Shown here: positions 8,099 through 18,700 of the stretch, piece after piece
Layout: each line of letters begins with the position of its first letter
Position numbering within the stretch: position 1 is the first letter of the stretch
Origin: Bacteroidales bacterium
GTDB lineage: Bacteria; Bacteroidota; Bacteroidia; Bacteroidales; P3
Length of the DNA: 62,257 bases
Assembly: GCA_017524785.1 (NCBI GenBank)
Contig: JAFXUY010000125.1
Location: 1 to 62,257, forward strand
Direction: 5' to 3'
Notes under the pieces: generated by a model
The model's input: only the letters and a program-made list of their open reading frames with translations
Database searches by the model: none
What the model was told of the DNA's origin: nothing
Position numbers and translations under genes: made by a program

Positions 8099-10534
8099 TT
8101 AGAAGTACAACGTATATGCTGCCGAAGGCAGGATTGGGAAGAGCGAGAGCTGCATCAGCGCCGAAGGATAGCCGTTATAGGTGTTGGTTGCGCTCTGGTA
8201 TATCAGGTATGGGTTCTGTCGATTGTATACGTTGTAAACACTGACATTGATGGTGCGCCGACAATGCTTGAACTGGCGGTGGAAGTTTACTCCCAAGTCG
8301 AGGCGGTGGTAGTTGGGCAGACGATAGTTGTTGCGGCCTTCCATGTACGACAATTCTGAATAGATGTTGTTGTCGCCATCATAATCATCAGGGTCGTCGG
8401 AGGCCACCGGATAGCGCTTGGTGCTCAAAGTTGCTGTGTTGCCTGTGGAGAACACCCACGTAGCACTGACATCGCACCGCTTGCTTAACTTATACGAAAG
8501 AACGATGGACAGGTCGTGACGGCGGTCGTATTTGGCAGGGAAAGGTTCGCCACCGTTAAGGACTTGTCCTTCGCGGTCGAAGAGGCGCATGGTGCGGCTC
8601 CAGGTATAAGCCACCCAGCCCGTAAGGTTGCCGATGTCGCGCTGCACAAGGAACTCTATGCCATAGCTCCAGCCATCGCCAGCCACAACCAAGTTTTCCC
8701 AATTCTCGCTGCTGCCGAAGAATGTGGCTCCATCCTTATATTCTATCAAGTTTGACATGCGCTTGTAATAGCCCTCGACCGAGAAATCGGCGATACCGCT
8801 GCGGCTATAGAAAAGGCCGCCTGCCACCTGATGGCTCTCCATGGGTTTCACGCGGTCGGTGACCGGCACCCAAAGGTCGGTGGGCATGCTGATGCCACTG
8901 GTGGAGAGCAGGTGCACATACTGTTTCATCCATGCATAGCCTGCCTTGACAGAAAGGTCGTCGCTGAGCATCACACGTCCGCTAATACGAGGCTGCAATG
9001 AAGGATAGAAAGAGCGTTGCACGTCGAAGCCGCTGAAGTGCAGACCCGCATTTACTTTCACAGCATCGTTAACGGCCCAATCATCCTCGACGAAAAGCAC
9101 CAACTCGTTGGCCGGCACCATCTGACTCATGATGGTGCTGTCCATAGTGAACGAGCCATTCATCTGCACCTGGTCGTAGAAGTCGACTCTGCCACTGGCG
9201 ACCTCGGGTTGGAAGCGATGCCTGGTGAAATAGCCACCATACTTGACGTTGTGCGACGGGTTTGGGGTATAATCGAAGTCGATGCGGCCTGTCAGGTCCT
9301 GTATCCCCGAGCGATAATCGCCTTCCATGTGAGAAGGGTTGGTGTCGTTGTCGGAGAGTGTCTTGTCTATGCTACCGACAATTTTATTGGAATACTGAGT
9401 ATATGACAGTGAAAGATTTACAAATGTCTTCGGAGAGAGTGCATAGTTCCACCGCAACGAACCGATGAGATTGCCCCATTCGTTTTCCATGCCCATGCGT
9501 ATGTCCTCACCAAGGGTACTTACGGTATTTATCTTGCCGTGGACATCGTCCTCACCCATGTAGAAACTGGCATAGAGACGGCTTTTGTCGCTGAACTTGT
9601 GCGTAAGCTTGGCATTGAGGTCGTAGAAATAATAGCCTGCATCCAGTTCGGCATTGTCCACCACGTCGGGGGCATCGAGGTCGGTCTCGCTGGTGACACG
9701 GTTGATCCACATAATGGTGGGGATGACAAGCAGTTCGGCATAAGTACGGCGTGCCGAAATGCTGAATGTGGTTTTTTCCTTGACAATAGGACCTTCAAGG
9801 TTGAACTTGGCAGAAATAAGACCTATAGAAGCGTTGCCGTGCAGTTCCTGGTAGTTGCCATTGTTTTGCGTGATATCGAGCACCGAACTCAAACGGCCAC
9901 CAAAGCGTGCAGGGAAGGAACCTTTATAAAGAGTGACATTCTTGACAGCGTCGGTATTGAAAGCCGAGAAGAATCCACCAAGATGGCTCACATTGTATAG
10001 CGGCACACCGTCGAGCAGGAATAGATTCTCATCCGGACCGCCCCCACGCACATACATACCGCTATTACCCTCGCTTCCACTCTGCACACCAGGCATTAGC
10101 TGCAAAGCTTTTATAATGTCGGCCTCGCCGAACATTACTGGCACGGACTTAATCTTCTCCACGGTCATCTCCGTGGCGCTCATCTGCGACGAGCGGGTGT
10201 CGCCTACTCTCTCGCCGACAATGGTCACCTCGTCGAGCTCGAGCGAGGCCTTCAAACGCACATTGAGTTCGTGGTTACGGTCAAGGGTAATACTGAAAGT
10301 CTGTGTCTCATAACCCACATATTGCACCTTGAGTTCAACCTCGCCCTTCTTAAGCGTAAGCGAATAGTGTCCGTAAAGATTTGTAACAGCCCCCTTGCCA
10401 CTACGCGCGTCAAGCACAGTGGCTCCGATAAGCGTCTCGCCACTGCCAGCATCGGTGATGGTACCACTGACAGTGTAGTTTTGCGCCAAAGCGACAAATG
10501 GGAATAGCATTAATATAATCAGCAGTCGTTTCAT
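8099..10534 (-). CDS. TonB-dependent outer-membrane receptor with carboxypeptidase-regulatory-like domain
   Basis: An 811-residue outer-membrane transporter driven by TonB/ExbBD. Residues 1-17 are a signal peptide (FVALA). Residues about 19-105 are a CarboxypepD-regulatory-like domain (VSGTITDAGSGETLIGA). A plug domain follows at about 115-225 with the motifs ADIIKALQLMPGV, YVRGGGPDENLFLLDGVPLYN and FPARFGGRLSSVLDI. The rest is a beta-barrel ending in an aromatic residue (YTLYF), as expected for BAM-inserted barrels. The length is typical of receptors paired with DUF4249 lipoproteins, not of the roughly 1000-residue SusC type, and no SusD is present. Its ATG overlaps the folK stop by 4 nt, which suggests translational coupling. 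The ligand is unknown. Confidence 0.9.
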   Translation of the reverse strand: MKRLLIILMLFPFVALAQNYTVSGTITDAGSGETLIGATVLDARSGKGAVTNLYGHYSLTLKKGEVELKVQYVGYETQTFSITLDRNHELNVRLKASLELDEVTIVGERVGDTRSSQMSATEMTVEKIKSVPVMFGEADIIKALQLMPGVQSGSEGNSGMYVRGGGPDENLFLLDGVPLYNVSHLGGFFSAFNTDAVKNVTLYKGSFPARFGGRLSSVLDITQNNGNYQELHGNASIGLISAKFNLEGPIVKEKTTFSISARRTYAELLVIPTIMWINRVTSETDLDAPDVVDNAELDAGYYFYDLNAKLTHKFSDKSRLYASFYMGEDDVHGKINTVSTLGEDIRMGMENEWGNLIGSLRWNYALSPKTFVNLSLSYTQYSNKIVGSIDKTLSDNDTNPSHMEGDYRSGIQDLTGRIDFDYTPNPSHNVKYGGYFTRHRFQPEVASGRVDFYDQVQMNGSFTMDSTIMSQMVPANELVLFVEDDWAVNDAVKVNAGLHFSGFDVQRSFYPSLQPRISGRVMLSDDLSVKAGYAWMKQYVHLLSTSGISMPTDLWVPVTDRVKPMESHQVAGGLFYSRSGIADFSVEGYYKRMSNLIEYKDGATFFGSSENWENLVVAGDGWSYGIEFLVQRDIGNLTGWVAYTWSRTMRLFDREGQVLNGGEPFPAKYDRRHDLSIVLSYKLSKRCDVSATWVFSTGNTATLSTKRYPVASDDPDDYDGDNNIYSELSYMEGRNNYRLPNYHRLDLGVNFHRQFKHCRRTINVSVYNVYNRQNPYLIYQSATNTYNGYPSALMQLSLFPILPSAAYTLYF

Positions 10535-11043
10535 TTCACTTCTTCCATCATTTCTTTCACAGTCTTTCCAAATACAGGATGTCGGTAATCAGGCATAATC
10601 TCGGACAGCGGTTCCAATACAAAGCGGCGCAGGTGCATTCTTGGATGTGGCACAATGAGGTCTGGAGTATCTATCACCTCGTCGTTGTAGAATATGACAT
10701 CGATATCCATAGGACGGGAATGATACTTTCGAGTTGAAAGTTGAAAGTTGAAAGTTGAAAGCTGCGGGCGCTGACGGCCTAATTCTTTTTCAATGGCTAG
10801 AACTTCGTGCAACACCTCATAAGCTGTGAGGGAGGTCTCCACCAGCAACGCCTGGTTCATAAAGTCCTCCACCCTCTGCTCTCCACTCTCCGCTTCAAAC
10901 TCACCCCACGGCTCGGTCTCATACACTTTGGAAACGGCAACGACCGTGCCGATACGTTCTTGTATCAGCACGGTCGCTTGTTGTATCAGATTCTGGCGGT
11001 CGCCTTGGTTTCCGCCAATGAGAAGAGCCACTTTATTCATCAT
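10531..11043 (-). CDS. folK: 2-amino-4-hydroxy-6-hydroxymethyldihydropteridine pyrophosphokinase
   Basis: Transfers pyrophosphate from ATP to 6-hydroxymethyl-dihydropterin in cytosolic folate synthesis. Family motifs, counted from the ATG at 11043, are LLIGGNQGD (8-15), YETEPWG (41-47), RPMDIDVIFY (110-119) with the metal-binding aspartates, and VPHPRMHLRRFVL (131-143). A TTG at 11049 would add two residues, but the ATG at 11043 gives the usual ATGA overlap with the glnA stop and is preferred. Two stretches do not fit the family: EAESGEQRVED (about 50-60), encoded by a GAGTGGAGAG-type repeat, and QLSTFNFQLST (about 94-104), encoded by four copies of a 7-nt unit. Both sit in loops between conserved motifs, so the enzyme may still work. 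Confidence 0.92.
   Translation of the reverse strand: MMNKVALLIGGNQGDRQNLIQQATVLIQERIGTVVAVSKVYETEPWGEFEAESGEQRVEDFMNQALLVETSLTAYEVLHEVLAIEKELGRQRPQLSTFNFQLSTRKYHSRPMDIDVIFYNDEVIDTPDLIVPHPRMHLRRFVLEPLSEIMPDYRHPVFGKTVKEMMEEVK
10734..10761. repeat. Four tandem TTGAAAG units inside folK
   Basis: Four perfect copies of the 7-nt unit TTGAAAG run from 10734 to 10761. Because 7 is not a multiple of 3, the 28 nt are read in shifting frames, giving STFNFQLST on the minus strand. The adjacent bases keep the gene in frame. Confidence 0.9.
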
Positions 11044-12545
11044 CCGCAATGGATAAAACGCTCCACAAGAGCGAGGGTCTTTTCGCTGTCCTTGCCAATC
11101 TCGGCACGGAGAGTGCGGTCGTTGAACGAGCGTAGCTCCTTAAGGATACCATCGATAAGCTGGGGTGCAAAGATACCATCCTGCTCGTACACCTTACGGT
11201 CACGCTCAAGCAAGTCGGCACTGGCAGCGCAGCTATCAGGCAGCACGTCAAGTTTGGCAAGCACATCCTCGTGCTCGAAAATATTGACGCTAACATAGCG
11301 GTCTTTTGCATACTGCACGGCGTTTTCCATTTCAAAGCCATGACGAGCTGCCACCGTCATTCCAGCCAACAACAGATAGATATTGGCCGAGCCATCGGGG
11401 GTGCGCAGCTCTATGGTTTGCTTGCGGGTGAAGTCCACCTGGTCTTTCTTCTCCAAGGGATTGGCATGAGCCATCATATTTCCACTGCTCTTACTCCAGC
11501 CCAGCGGCACACGTACCATGGCGCTACGGTTGCGGTCACCCCAGCAGATGTTAGTGGGAGCCTCCTGATGAGGCACAAGGCGGAAATAAGAAGTGGGGTT
11601 GGTGTTGCCAAATGCAGTGAGAGAACCTGCAAGCGAGAGAATACCAGCCATAGTCTTCATAGCGGTGTCGCTGAGACCATTCTCGCCAACATACATATTC
11701 TTGCCGTCGAGGCTCACACGAGTGTGTATATGCATGCCGCTACCAGCCTTGCCGACGGTAATCTTCGGAGCAAATGTAACGGTGATTCCATACTTATAGC
11801 CCAGTTCGCGCATCATCCATTTGGCTATGACCAGCTGGTCGGCGGCAGCCTCTAAGTGCGTGGGAAGAAACTCTATTTCGTTCTGCTCGTACATCAGGTC
11901 GCCATGGGTGAAGTTACCCACCTCACTGTGGCCGTACTTTATCTCGCCACCGGCGGCAGCGATCATGCGCATAGCTTCGGTGCGGAACTCTTCGAATTTG
12001 CAGAAAGGCATGCTCACATGGTAGCCATGCTGGTCCTCGGGCAAATACTGGTCTTCTTTGGGAGCGATGGCGTAATATTCCAGTTCGCCCATCACTTCGA
12101 ACTCCATACCGCCCGTAGCCTCGCGGAAAGCGCGGTCAGCTTTCTGCAGCGTGTATTCGGGAGCCATCTCAAAAGGTTCGCCGTCCTTTGTGTAGAACGA
12201 GCAAAGCAGGTCGAGGGTAGGCACATCGGTGAAGGGGTCGAGGAATGCTGTGCGGAAGCGCGGGATAACATAAAGGTCGGAATTACCAGCCTCGATGTAG
12301 GGGAACAGTGAGCTACCGTCAACACGCTCGCCACTGGTTAGCACTTCGTCGGCATGAGCCAAGCTTTGAATGACGAAGTTCAGCGTATGCAGTTTGCCAT
12401 CATCCGCCATGTAACGGAAGTTGATCATCTCGATTTGGAATTCCTCGATGACCTTGAGGATATCAGCCTTGGTGAACTCACACATGGGTTTCTCCAAGTA
12501 AGCCACCAAGGGGTTGGGATTGAACTTAAGTTGTTCTTGTGTCAT
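11040..12545 (-). CDS. glnA: Glutamine synthetase (about 500-residue form)
   Basis: Makes glutamine from glutamate, ammonia and ATP in the cytosol. The 501 residues match the length of the short glutamine synthetase of Bacteroidales, not the roughly 730-residue GlnN form. Visible motifs are DGSSLFPYIEAGNSDLYVIP near 80-100, the catalytic-domain MGELEYYAI, the ammonium/glutamate-site stretch GSGMHIHTRVSL, and NPTSYFRLVPHQEAPTNICW with RNRSAMVRVP downstream. It is the first gene of a minus-strand chain whose next gene, folK, overlaps it by 4 nt. The 170-nt gap upstream is AT-rich, but I see no clear TAnnTTTG box there. Whether it is regulated by adenylylation cannot be read here. Confidence 0.9.
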   Translation of the reverse strand: MTQEQLKFNPNPLVAYLEKPMCEFTKADILKVIEEFQIEMINFRYMADDGKLHTLNFVIQSLAHADEVLTSGERVDGSSLFPYIEAGNSDLYVIPRFRTAFLDPFTDVPTLDLLCSFYTKDGEPFEMAPEYTLQKADRAFREATGGMEFEVMGELEYYAIAPKEDQYLPEDQHGYHVSMPFCKFEEFRTEAMRMIAAAGGEIKYGHSEVGNFTHGDLMYEQNEIEFLPTHLEAAADQLVIAKWMMRELGYKYGITVTFAPKITVGKAGSGMHIHTRVSLDGKNMYVGENGLSDTAMKTMAGILSLAGSLTAFGNTNPTSYFRLVPHQEAPTNICWGDRNRSAMVRVPLGWSKSSGNMMAHANPLEKKDQVDFTRKQTIELRTPDGSANIYLLLAGMTVAARHGFEMENAVQYAKDRYVSVNIFEHEDVLAKLDVLPDSCAASADLLERDRKVYEQDGIFAPQLIDGILKELRSFNDRTLRAEIGKDSEKTLALVERFIHCG

Positions 12546-12663
12546 GATATATATAGTTTTTAAAATATGAGTTAATATATAACGCCGAAGTGTTTTTAAT
12601 ATTGTTTCCTATTTTATTTATTTAGGGAGTTACGGGGAATTCAGAAAAGCTAAGGTAAAAAAC

Positions 12664-12695
12664 AGAAAAGGCTCCGGGTTTCCGGAGCCTTTTCT
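12664..12695 (-). terminator. Intrinsic terminator after the 6047-aa gene
   Basis: A perfect 14-bp stem (12664-12677 with 12682-12695, core GGCTCCGG/CCGGAGCC) closes on a 4-nt loop. On the minus strand it is followed by a T-rich run (TTTTCTGTTTTTT). It starts 21 nt past the stop of the giant gene and separates it from glnA. Confidence 0.9.
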
Positions 12696-12715
12696 ATCGA
12701 AGTGTCAGCACTCGC

Positions 12716-15700
12716 TTAACGGACCACGAGGACACGCTTGGCAGGTGCGTTGCCTACCTTAACCAGGTAGACTCCGGTGCTGGCCATGCGGAACTCGACA
12801 ATCTCGGTGGCGTTGTTGGTGCTGTTGATGAGGCGACCGTTCACGTCGAAGACGTAGACTGCGTTGCCCTCGGCACCATTGACAACAATCTTGCTGTCGG
12901 TGCTGTAGATAGTCACATCGTTCATGTCGACATCATCGATACCAGTGTTGGCCTCGAAGTAGGCAATCAGGCTGATATCCTCGCCAGAGACAATGAGGTT
13001 GATGGTGGCGGTGGTGTCACCGGTGCTCCAGCGCACGAAGTGGTAGCCTTCGTATGCGTGGGCGGTGAGGGTAGCCACAGAACCGTCTTCATACATACCG
13101 GAGCCAGAGACATAGCCCATCGAAGTGTCGTTGGCAACGCCACTGACATGATAGGAGAGCACGGGCTGCGTGGTGTCGGGCATGAAGACTGCCACGAGCG
13201 AGACGTTGGTGAGGACCATGAAGGTGAGGACAGGCTCGTTGGAGACAACTGTGTTGCCAGTCATCCAAGCCGAGAAGATGTAACCCTCGTTAGGTGTAGC
13301 GGTAGCAGTGAAGTTGCTGCCATCAGCCACCTGGCTAACACCAGCGGGGCTAACGGTACCCATAGTCTCGTCAGCACTGCTCAAGGTAACAGTCCAGACG
13401 CTGGGCTGCTGGTTGCTGTCGACAGCGAACATTGCCATAGCATTGACGGTGAAGCCAAGCATGGTGTCGGTGACAACCTGAGAGAAGGAGCTGAAGGAAG
13501 TCTCAATTGTGGTATCGAGAACAACCTCCTGCATCACGTCGGACACGGTGATGTGCCAACCAGTGAACTGGAAGCCTTCAAAGGCAGTAGCGCTCATGTT
13601 GACGGTGTCGCCAAGCTGGTAGATATAGGTACCAGGCTCAGGATTGACACTACCCATGAATGAACCGTTGACAGAGGTGACGAGAGTCAGAGTATTCTGC
13701 TGTGCAGTGGTGATAGTCAGATACAGAGTGACGGTGCTGTCGCAACCATTGGCAGCAGTGCCAGTGTAGGTGTAGACACCGCTCTCGGTGTAGACGCTGT
13801 CGTTCCACTCATAGCTATCAACAGCCGTGACGGTGATAGCGGTATCGACCGACTGGTTGATGGTGAGCGTGAGGACTACGGTGCTGTCGCAACCGGTGGC
13901 AGCGCTAGCAGTGTAGGTGTAGACACCGCTCTCGGTGTAGATGCTGTCGTTCCATTCATAGTTGTCGCAAGCGGCGACCTCTATGCTGTCGACAGTGGCA
14001 TTGCTGATGGTGAGCGTCAGAGTCACGGTGCTGTCGCAACCGTTGACGGCCTCGGTGGTGTAGGTGTAGACACCGCTCTCAGTGTAGGTCTGGCCATTCC
14101 AGGTGTAGCTACCGCAAGCGGTGGCCTCCTCGGCAGTGGTCACAACATCGCTGATGGTGAGGGTCAAGGTAACAGTGCTGTCGCAACCGTTGGCAGCCTC
14201 GGTGGTGTAGGTATAGACACCGCTCTGGCTGTAGGTCTGGCCATTCCAAGTGTAGCTACCGCAAGCGGTAACCTCCTCGGCAGTGGCAACAGCATTGTTG
14301 ATGGTAAGCGTCAGCGTGGTGGTGCTATCGCAACCAGTGGTGGTTGTGGTATTGTAGGTGTAGACACCGCTCTCGGTATAGGTCTGACCGTTCCAAGTGT
14401 AGCTGCCACAAGCGGCCGCCTCAACGTTGACGTTGACAGTGTTGCTGATGGTGAGAGTCAGAGTGACAGTGCTGTCGCAACCGGTGGTGGTGTAGCCATT
14501 GTAGGTGTAGACACCGCTCTCGCTGTAGGTCTGGCCATTCCAGACATAGCTATCGCAAGCGCTAGCCTCAACATTGGTAGCAACGGCGCTGTTGATGGTG
14601 AGGTGCAGAGTGACGATGCTGTCGCAACCGTTGGCAGCGGCATTTTCGAAGGTCACGGTGTAGTCACCACTGACAGTGTAGTCGGTGTTGTTCCAGTTGT
14701 AGCTGTCGCAAGCCACAGCAGTGAGCGACGAACTGACAGGCGACTTGACAGTGAGGATCAGGGTCACAGTGCTGTCGCACCCATTGGCATTTTGAGTATT
14801 GTAGGTGTAGAAGCCACTTTCAGTGTAGGTGGTACCATTCCACTCGTAGCTGCCGCAAGCGGTCTGGCTGACGGTGGCCGTGGTGGGCTGGTTGATAGTG
14901 AGCGTCAGGGTGACGACACTGTCGCAGCCGTTGGCGGCCTCGGTGGTGTAGGTATAGACACCGCTCTGATCGTAAACATTGTTGTTCCACTCGTAGCTAC
15001 CGCAAGCGGTGGCTTCAACCTCGGTGGCAACAGCATTGTTGACAGTCAGGTTGAGGGTCACCACACTGTCGCAACCGGCGGCGTTGGTCAGAGTGAAGGT
15101 GGCAGTATTGTTGCTTTCAGTGTAGACGTTGCCGTCAATCCACTCGAAGCTGCTGCAAGCGGTCTGCACATCAACACCAGTGCTGCTGTTGTTGATTGTC
15201 AAGTTGAGGGTAGCAATGCTGTCGCAACCGTTGGCGGCAACACCTTCGATGACGTAGGTGGCCGTGTCGTTGGAGGCGGTGTAGGTCACACCGTTAATCC
15301 AAGTATAGGTGTCGCAGGCAGTCTGCTCGTCAACATAGGCAATGCTATTGTTGATGGTCAGTGTCAGAGTGACAATGCTGTCGCAACCGTTGGCAGCGGC
15401 ATTCTCGAAGGTGGCAGTGTAGTCACCGCTCTCGGTGTAGGCCACACCGTCGCCATTCTCCCACAGGTAGCTGTCGCATGCGGTGGCAGTCACAACAGTG
15501 TTGACGACATTGTTGACAGTCAGGTTGACGGTAACAATGCTGTCGCAACCGTTAGCGGCAGTATACATGCGGGTGTATTCACCAGACTGCTCGTAGGTGG
15601 CGCCGTCCCATTCAAAGACTGCGCAAACCACAGTGTCAATAGCCTCGCTAACCGGAGTATTGATGGTCAGGTGCAGAGTGACAGTGCTGTCGCAACCAAT

Positions 15701-18700
15701 AGCATTGACAGTGTCGAAGGTGTAGTCACCACTCTGGAGGTAGGCGTTGCCTTTCCATTCGTAGAAGTTGCAAGCCGTGGCAGTCTCTTCACCAACAGTG
15801 CTGTTGTTGATGGTGAGATTCAGAGTAACAATACTGTCGCAACCGGCGGCATTGACGGTCTCGAAGGTGTACACACCGTTAGCCGTGTAGGTCTCATTGT
15901 TCCAGTCATAGCTGTCGCAAGCAGTGGCGGTCTCTACGCCAGAGGTGCTCTTGTTGACCGTCAGTACGAGGATCGACTTACCGGTGCAACCATCATCAGT
16001 AGAATAATTATAGGTGTACTCACCGCTTTCGGTGTAAGTCTCACCGTCGCCATTCGTCCAAGTGTAGCTGTCGCAGACAGTCTCGGTGATGGTGTTATTC
16101 TCACTGTTACTGATGGTCAAGTGCAGTGTATCGGTGCTGGCGCAACCGAGATCGTTGGTGTAATCGTAGGTGTAGTCACCAGTCTCATTATACTCTACGC
16201 CGTTCCAAGTATAAGTGTCGCAAGCAGCATAGGTGTAGGCAGTGTTGCTATTGACGTTGATGGTCAGGTTCAGTGTGTCGACATTGGCGCAACCCTCGGC
16301 ATTGGTGTACATTTCGGAGAAGTAGACGCCGCTCTCGGTAAAGACATAGGTCTCACCGTCGCCGGCATTCCATTCATACTTGTCACAAGCCACCTCGGTG
16401 AAGGTGTTGGTGACAACCTTATCGACAGTAAGCTTCAGGGTAACGGTGCTGTCGCAGTCGTACTCGCTGGTCAGGTTCAGTGTAAAGACATACTCACCAG
16501 GCTCAGCAATCTCTTCGGCAGCGATATCGAAGCCGTTCTTGGTATAACCACTGCCAAGGCAGACGACGTCTGTCAGCTCAACATCGTAGGTCGGGAAGAT
16601 AACGAGGTTCAGGTAGACGATACTGTCGCATCCAGTGTTGGGATTGACGAAGTCGGTCGAAGTCTCGGTGCTTTCGGTGAAGGTCTCAACCAGTTCGCCG
16701 TTGACAACCCAGTCGTAGCTACCGCAAACCTTGACATTCTGGATCGAGAAGGTACGGCCGTCGCCAATGGTCAGGTGGAGGGTATCCACGCTGGGGCAGT
16801 TGGCGTTGTTGGTGTACGAGTAGGTGTAGTCACCGCTCTCGGTGTAGGTCTCACCATTGGTAGCCCAAGTGTAGCTGCCGCACATGACGGTGGTCTCCAC
16901 ATTGTGGGTGCTGGTGTTGACGGTGAGGTTGAGGGTAACAGTGCTGTCGCAGCCCTTAGTGGTGGTACCTTCGAAGGTGTACTCGCCGCTCTCGGTGTAG
17001 GTCTGACCATTCCAAATGTAGCTGTCGCAAACAGTCATGTTCTCGGTCAGGTCGTAAACCGGGTTGATAGTAAGGTTGTTCAAGAAGATAGTGCTGTCAC
17101 AGCCATTCACATTCTCGGTGTGATACTCCAAGTTGGTGGCCGAAGCAGTGTAGACGGTGCCGAACCACTCGTAGCTACCGCAAGCAACAACGTCAGGCTC
17201 GGTGCTGAAGGTGTTGGTGTTCACGGTGAGGTTCATAGTGACGGTGCTGTCGCATGTGTTCTCAGCAGTGAAAGTCTTGGTGTAGGTACCGGAGGTTGTG
17301 TAGTTGCTGCCTGCCCAGCTCAAGCTGTTGCACACAGTGGTGTCGATGGCGACAGCCACATGCTGGTTGATAGTCAAGTTCAGTGTATCGGTGCTCGGGC
17401 AACCGGCGGGAGTGTTATAGTCGTGCGTGTAAACGCCGCTCTCGTTCAACACCTGCTCGAAGCCGTCGGTGGTAGTCCAGTTGTAGCTGCCGCAAGCGGT
17501 GGCCTCTGTGGAGGTGCTGGTATTCTTATTAATAGTAAGAACGAGGGTGACAGTGCTGTCGCAACCGAACTGGTCTTCAAGCACCACGGTGGCACCAGAG
17601 GTGCTCTCGGTGAAGGTCAGACCGTTCCAGGTGTAAGTGTCGCAAGCCGTACGACGCTCCGTAGCATAGCTGAACGGATGCTGGTTGATCGTGATGAACT
17701 CAATCACAGGAGCCTCGGCGGTGCCAACGGTGTCGTACACGCGGTAGGTGTGCATGTGGTCGAAGTCATTGGTAGCGGTGCTGACGGTGTGGTTACGCCA
17801 GGTGTAGCTGGTCTCGGTGGCGCAAATATCAGCAGTCTCAACCTCGCTGTAGTTGTTCACCACATTGATGGTCAAGGTGACGATGCTGTCGCAGTAGCGC
17901 GGGTTGGCGAAGTGAACCTCGCTGACAACGGTGGTGCCGGTGAAGCCTTCGTTGTTGTAAGCGGTAGTATTCTCGGTGGTGAAGTCGAAGGTGCTGTCAC
18001 CATAGTTGAGAACCTGGTTGCTCACATAGAAGGTGACCACGTCGCTGCTGGTGGTGTTCTGCGTCAAGGTCAGGCGCAGCATATAGATGCTGTCGTAGTC
18101 GCCAACCTGAGGCACACTGTAGGTCGGGTTGTAGTAGACATAGGCACCGGTGGTCTCGTTCTTATAGAGAGCAGGCACCTGCGATTCATTCATGTTGGCA
18201 GCAGCATCTTCGTCAGAGATCCACACATAGGTGTTGCCGTCGATCCAGGTGAAGGAGCTGCAGCTGATAGTGTCAATAACAGCATAGTTGGCATTGCCGA
18301 CATGGATTTCAAATCTTTCGACGCTGTCGCAACCATACTGGTTTTCACCAGTGTGAACAATCTGACGGTGATAGACACCGGTGGCCATGAGCATCTCGCC
18401 GTTGAAGCGGTAAGAACCTTCGCTGGTCCAGATTACGCTATCCTTGTAGGTGATGGGGTTGATAGTCAAGGTCAGGGTGTCGACCGAGGCGCAACCGTTG
18501 ACATCATTGTAGGTACGGTTGTAAACACCACTATTGGTGTACTCGGTGTTGTTGTTCTCAACCCAAGTGTAGCTGACGCAAACGGTGACCTCAGTGTTGT
18601 GACCCGAGTTCTTGTTGATGGTCAGGTGCAGGGTATCGACGCTGGCGCAAGTGTTGGCATCGGTGTACTCATAGTAGTAGTCACCTGTCTCGGTACGCTC

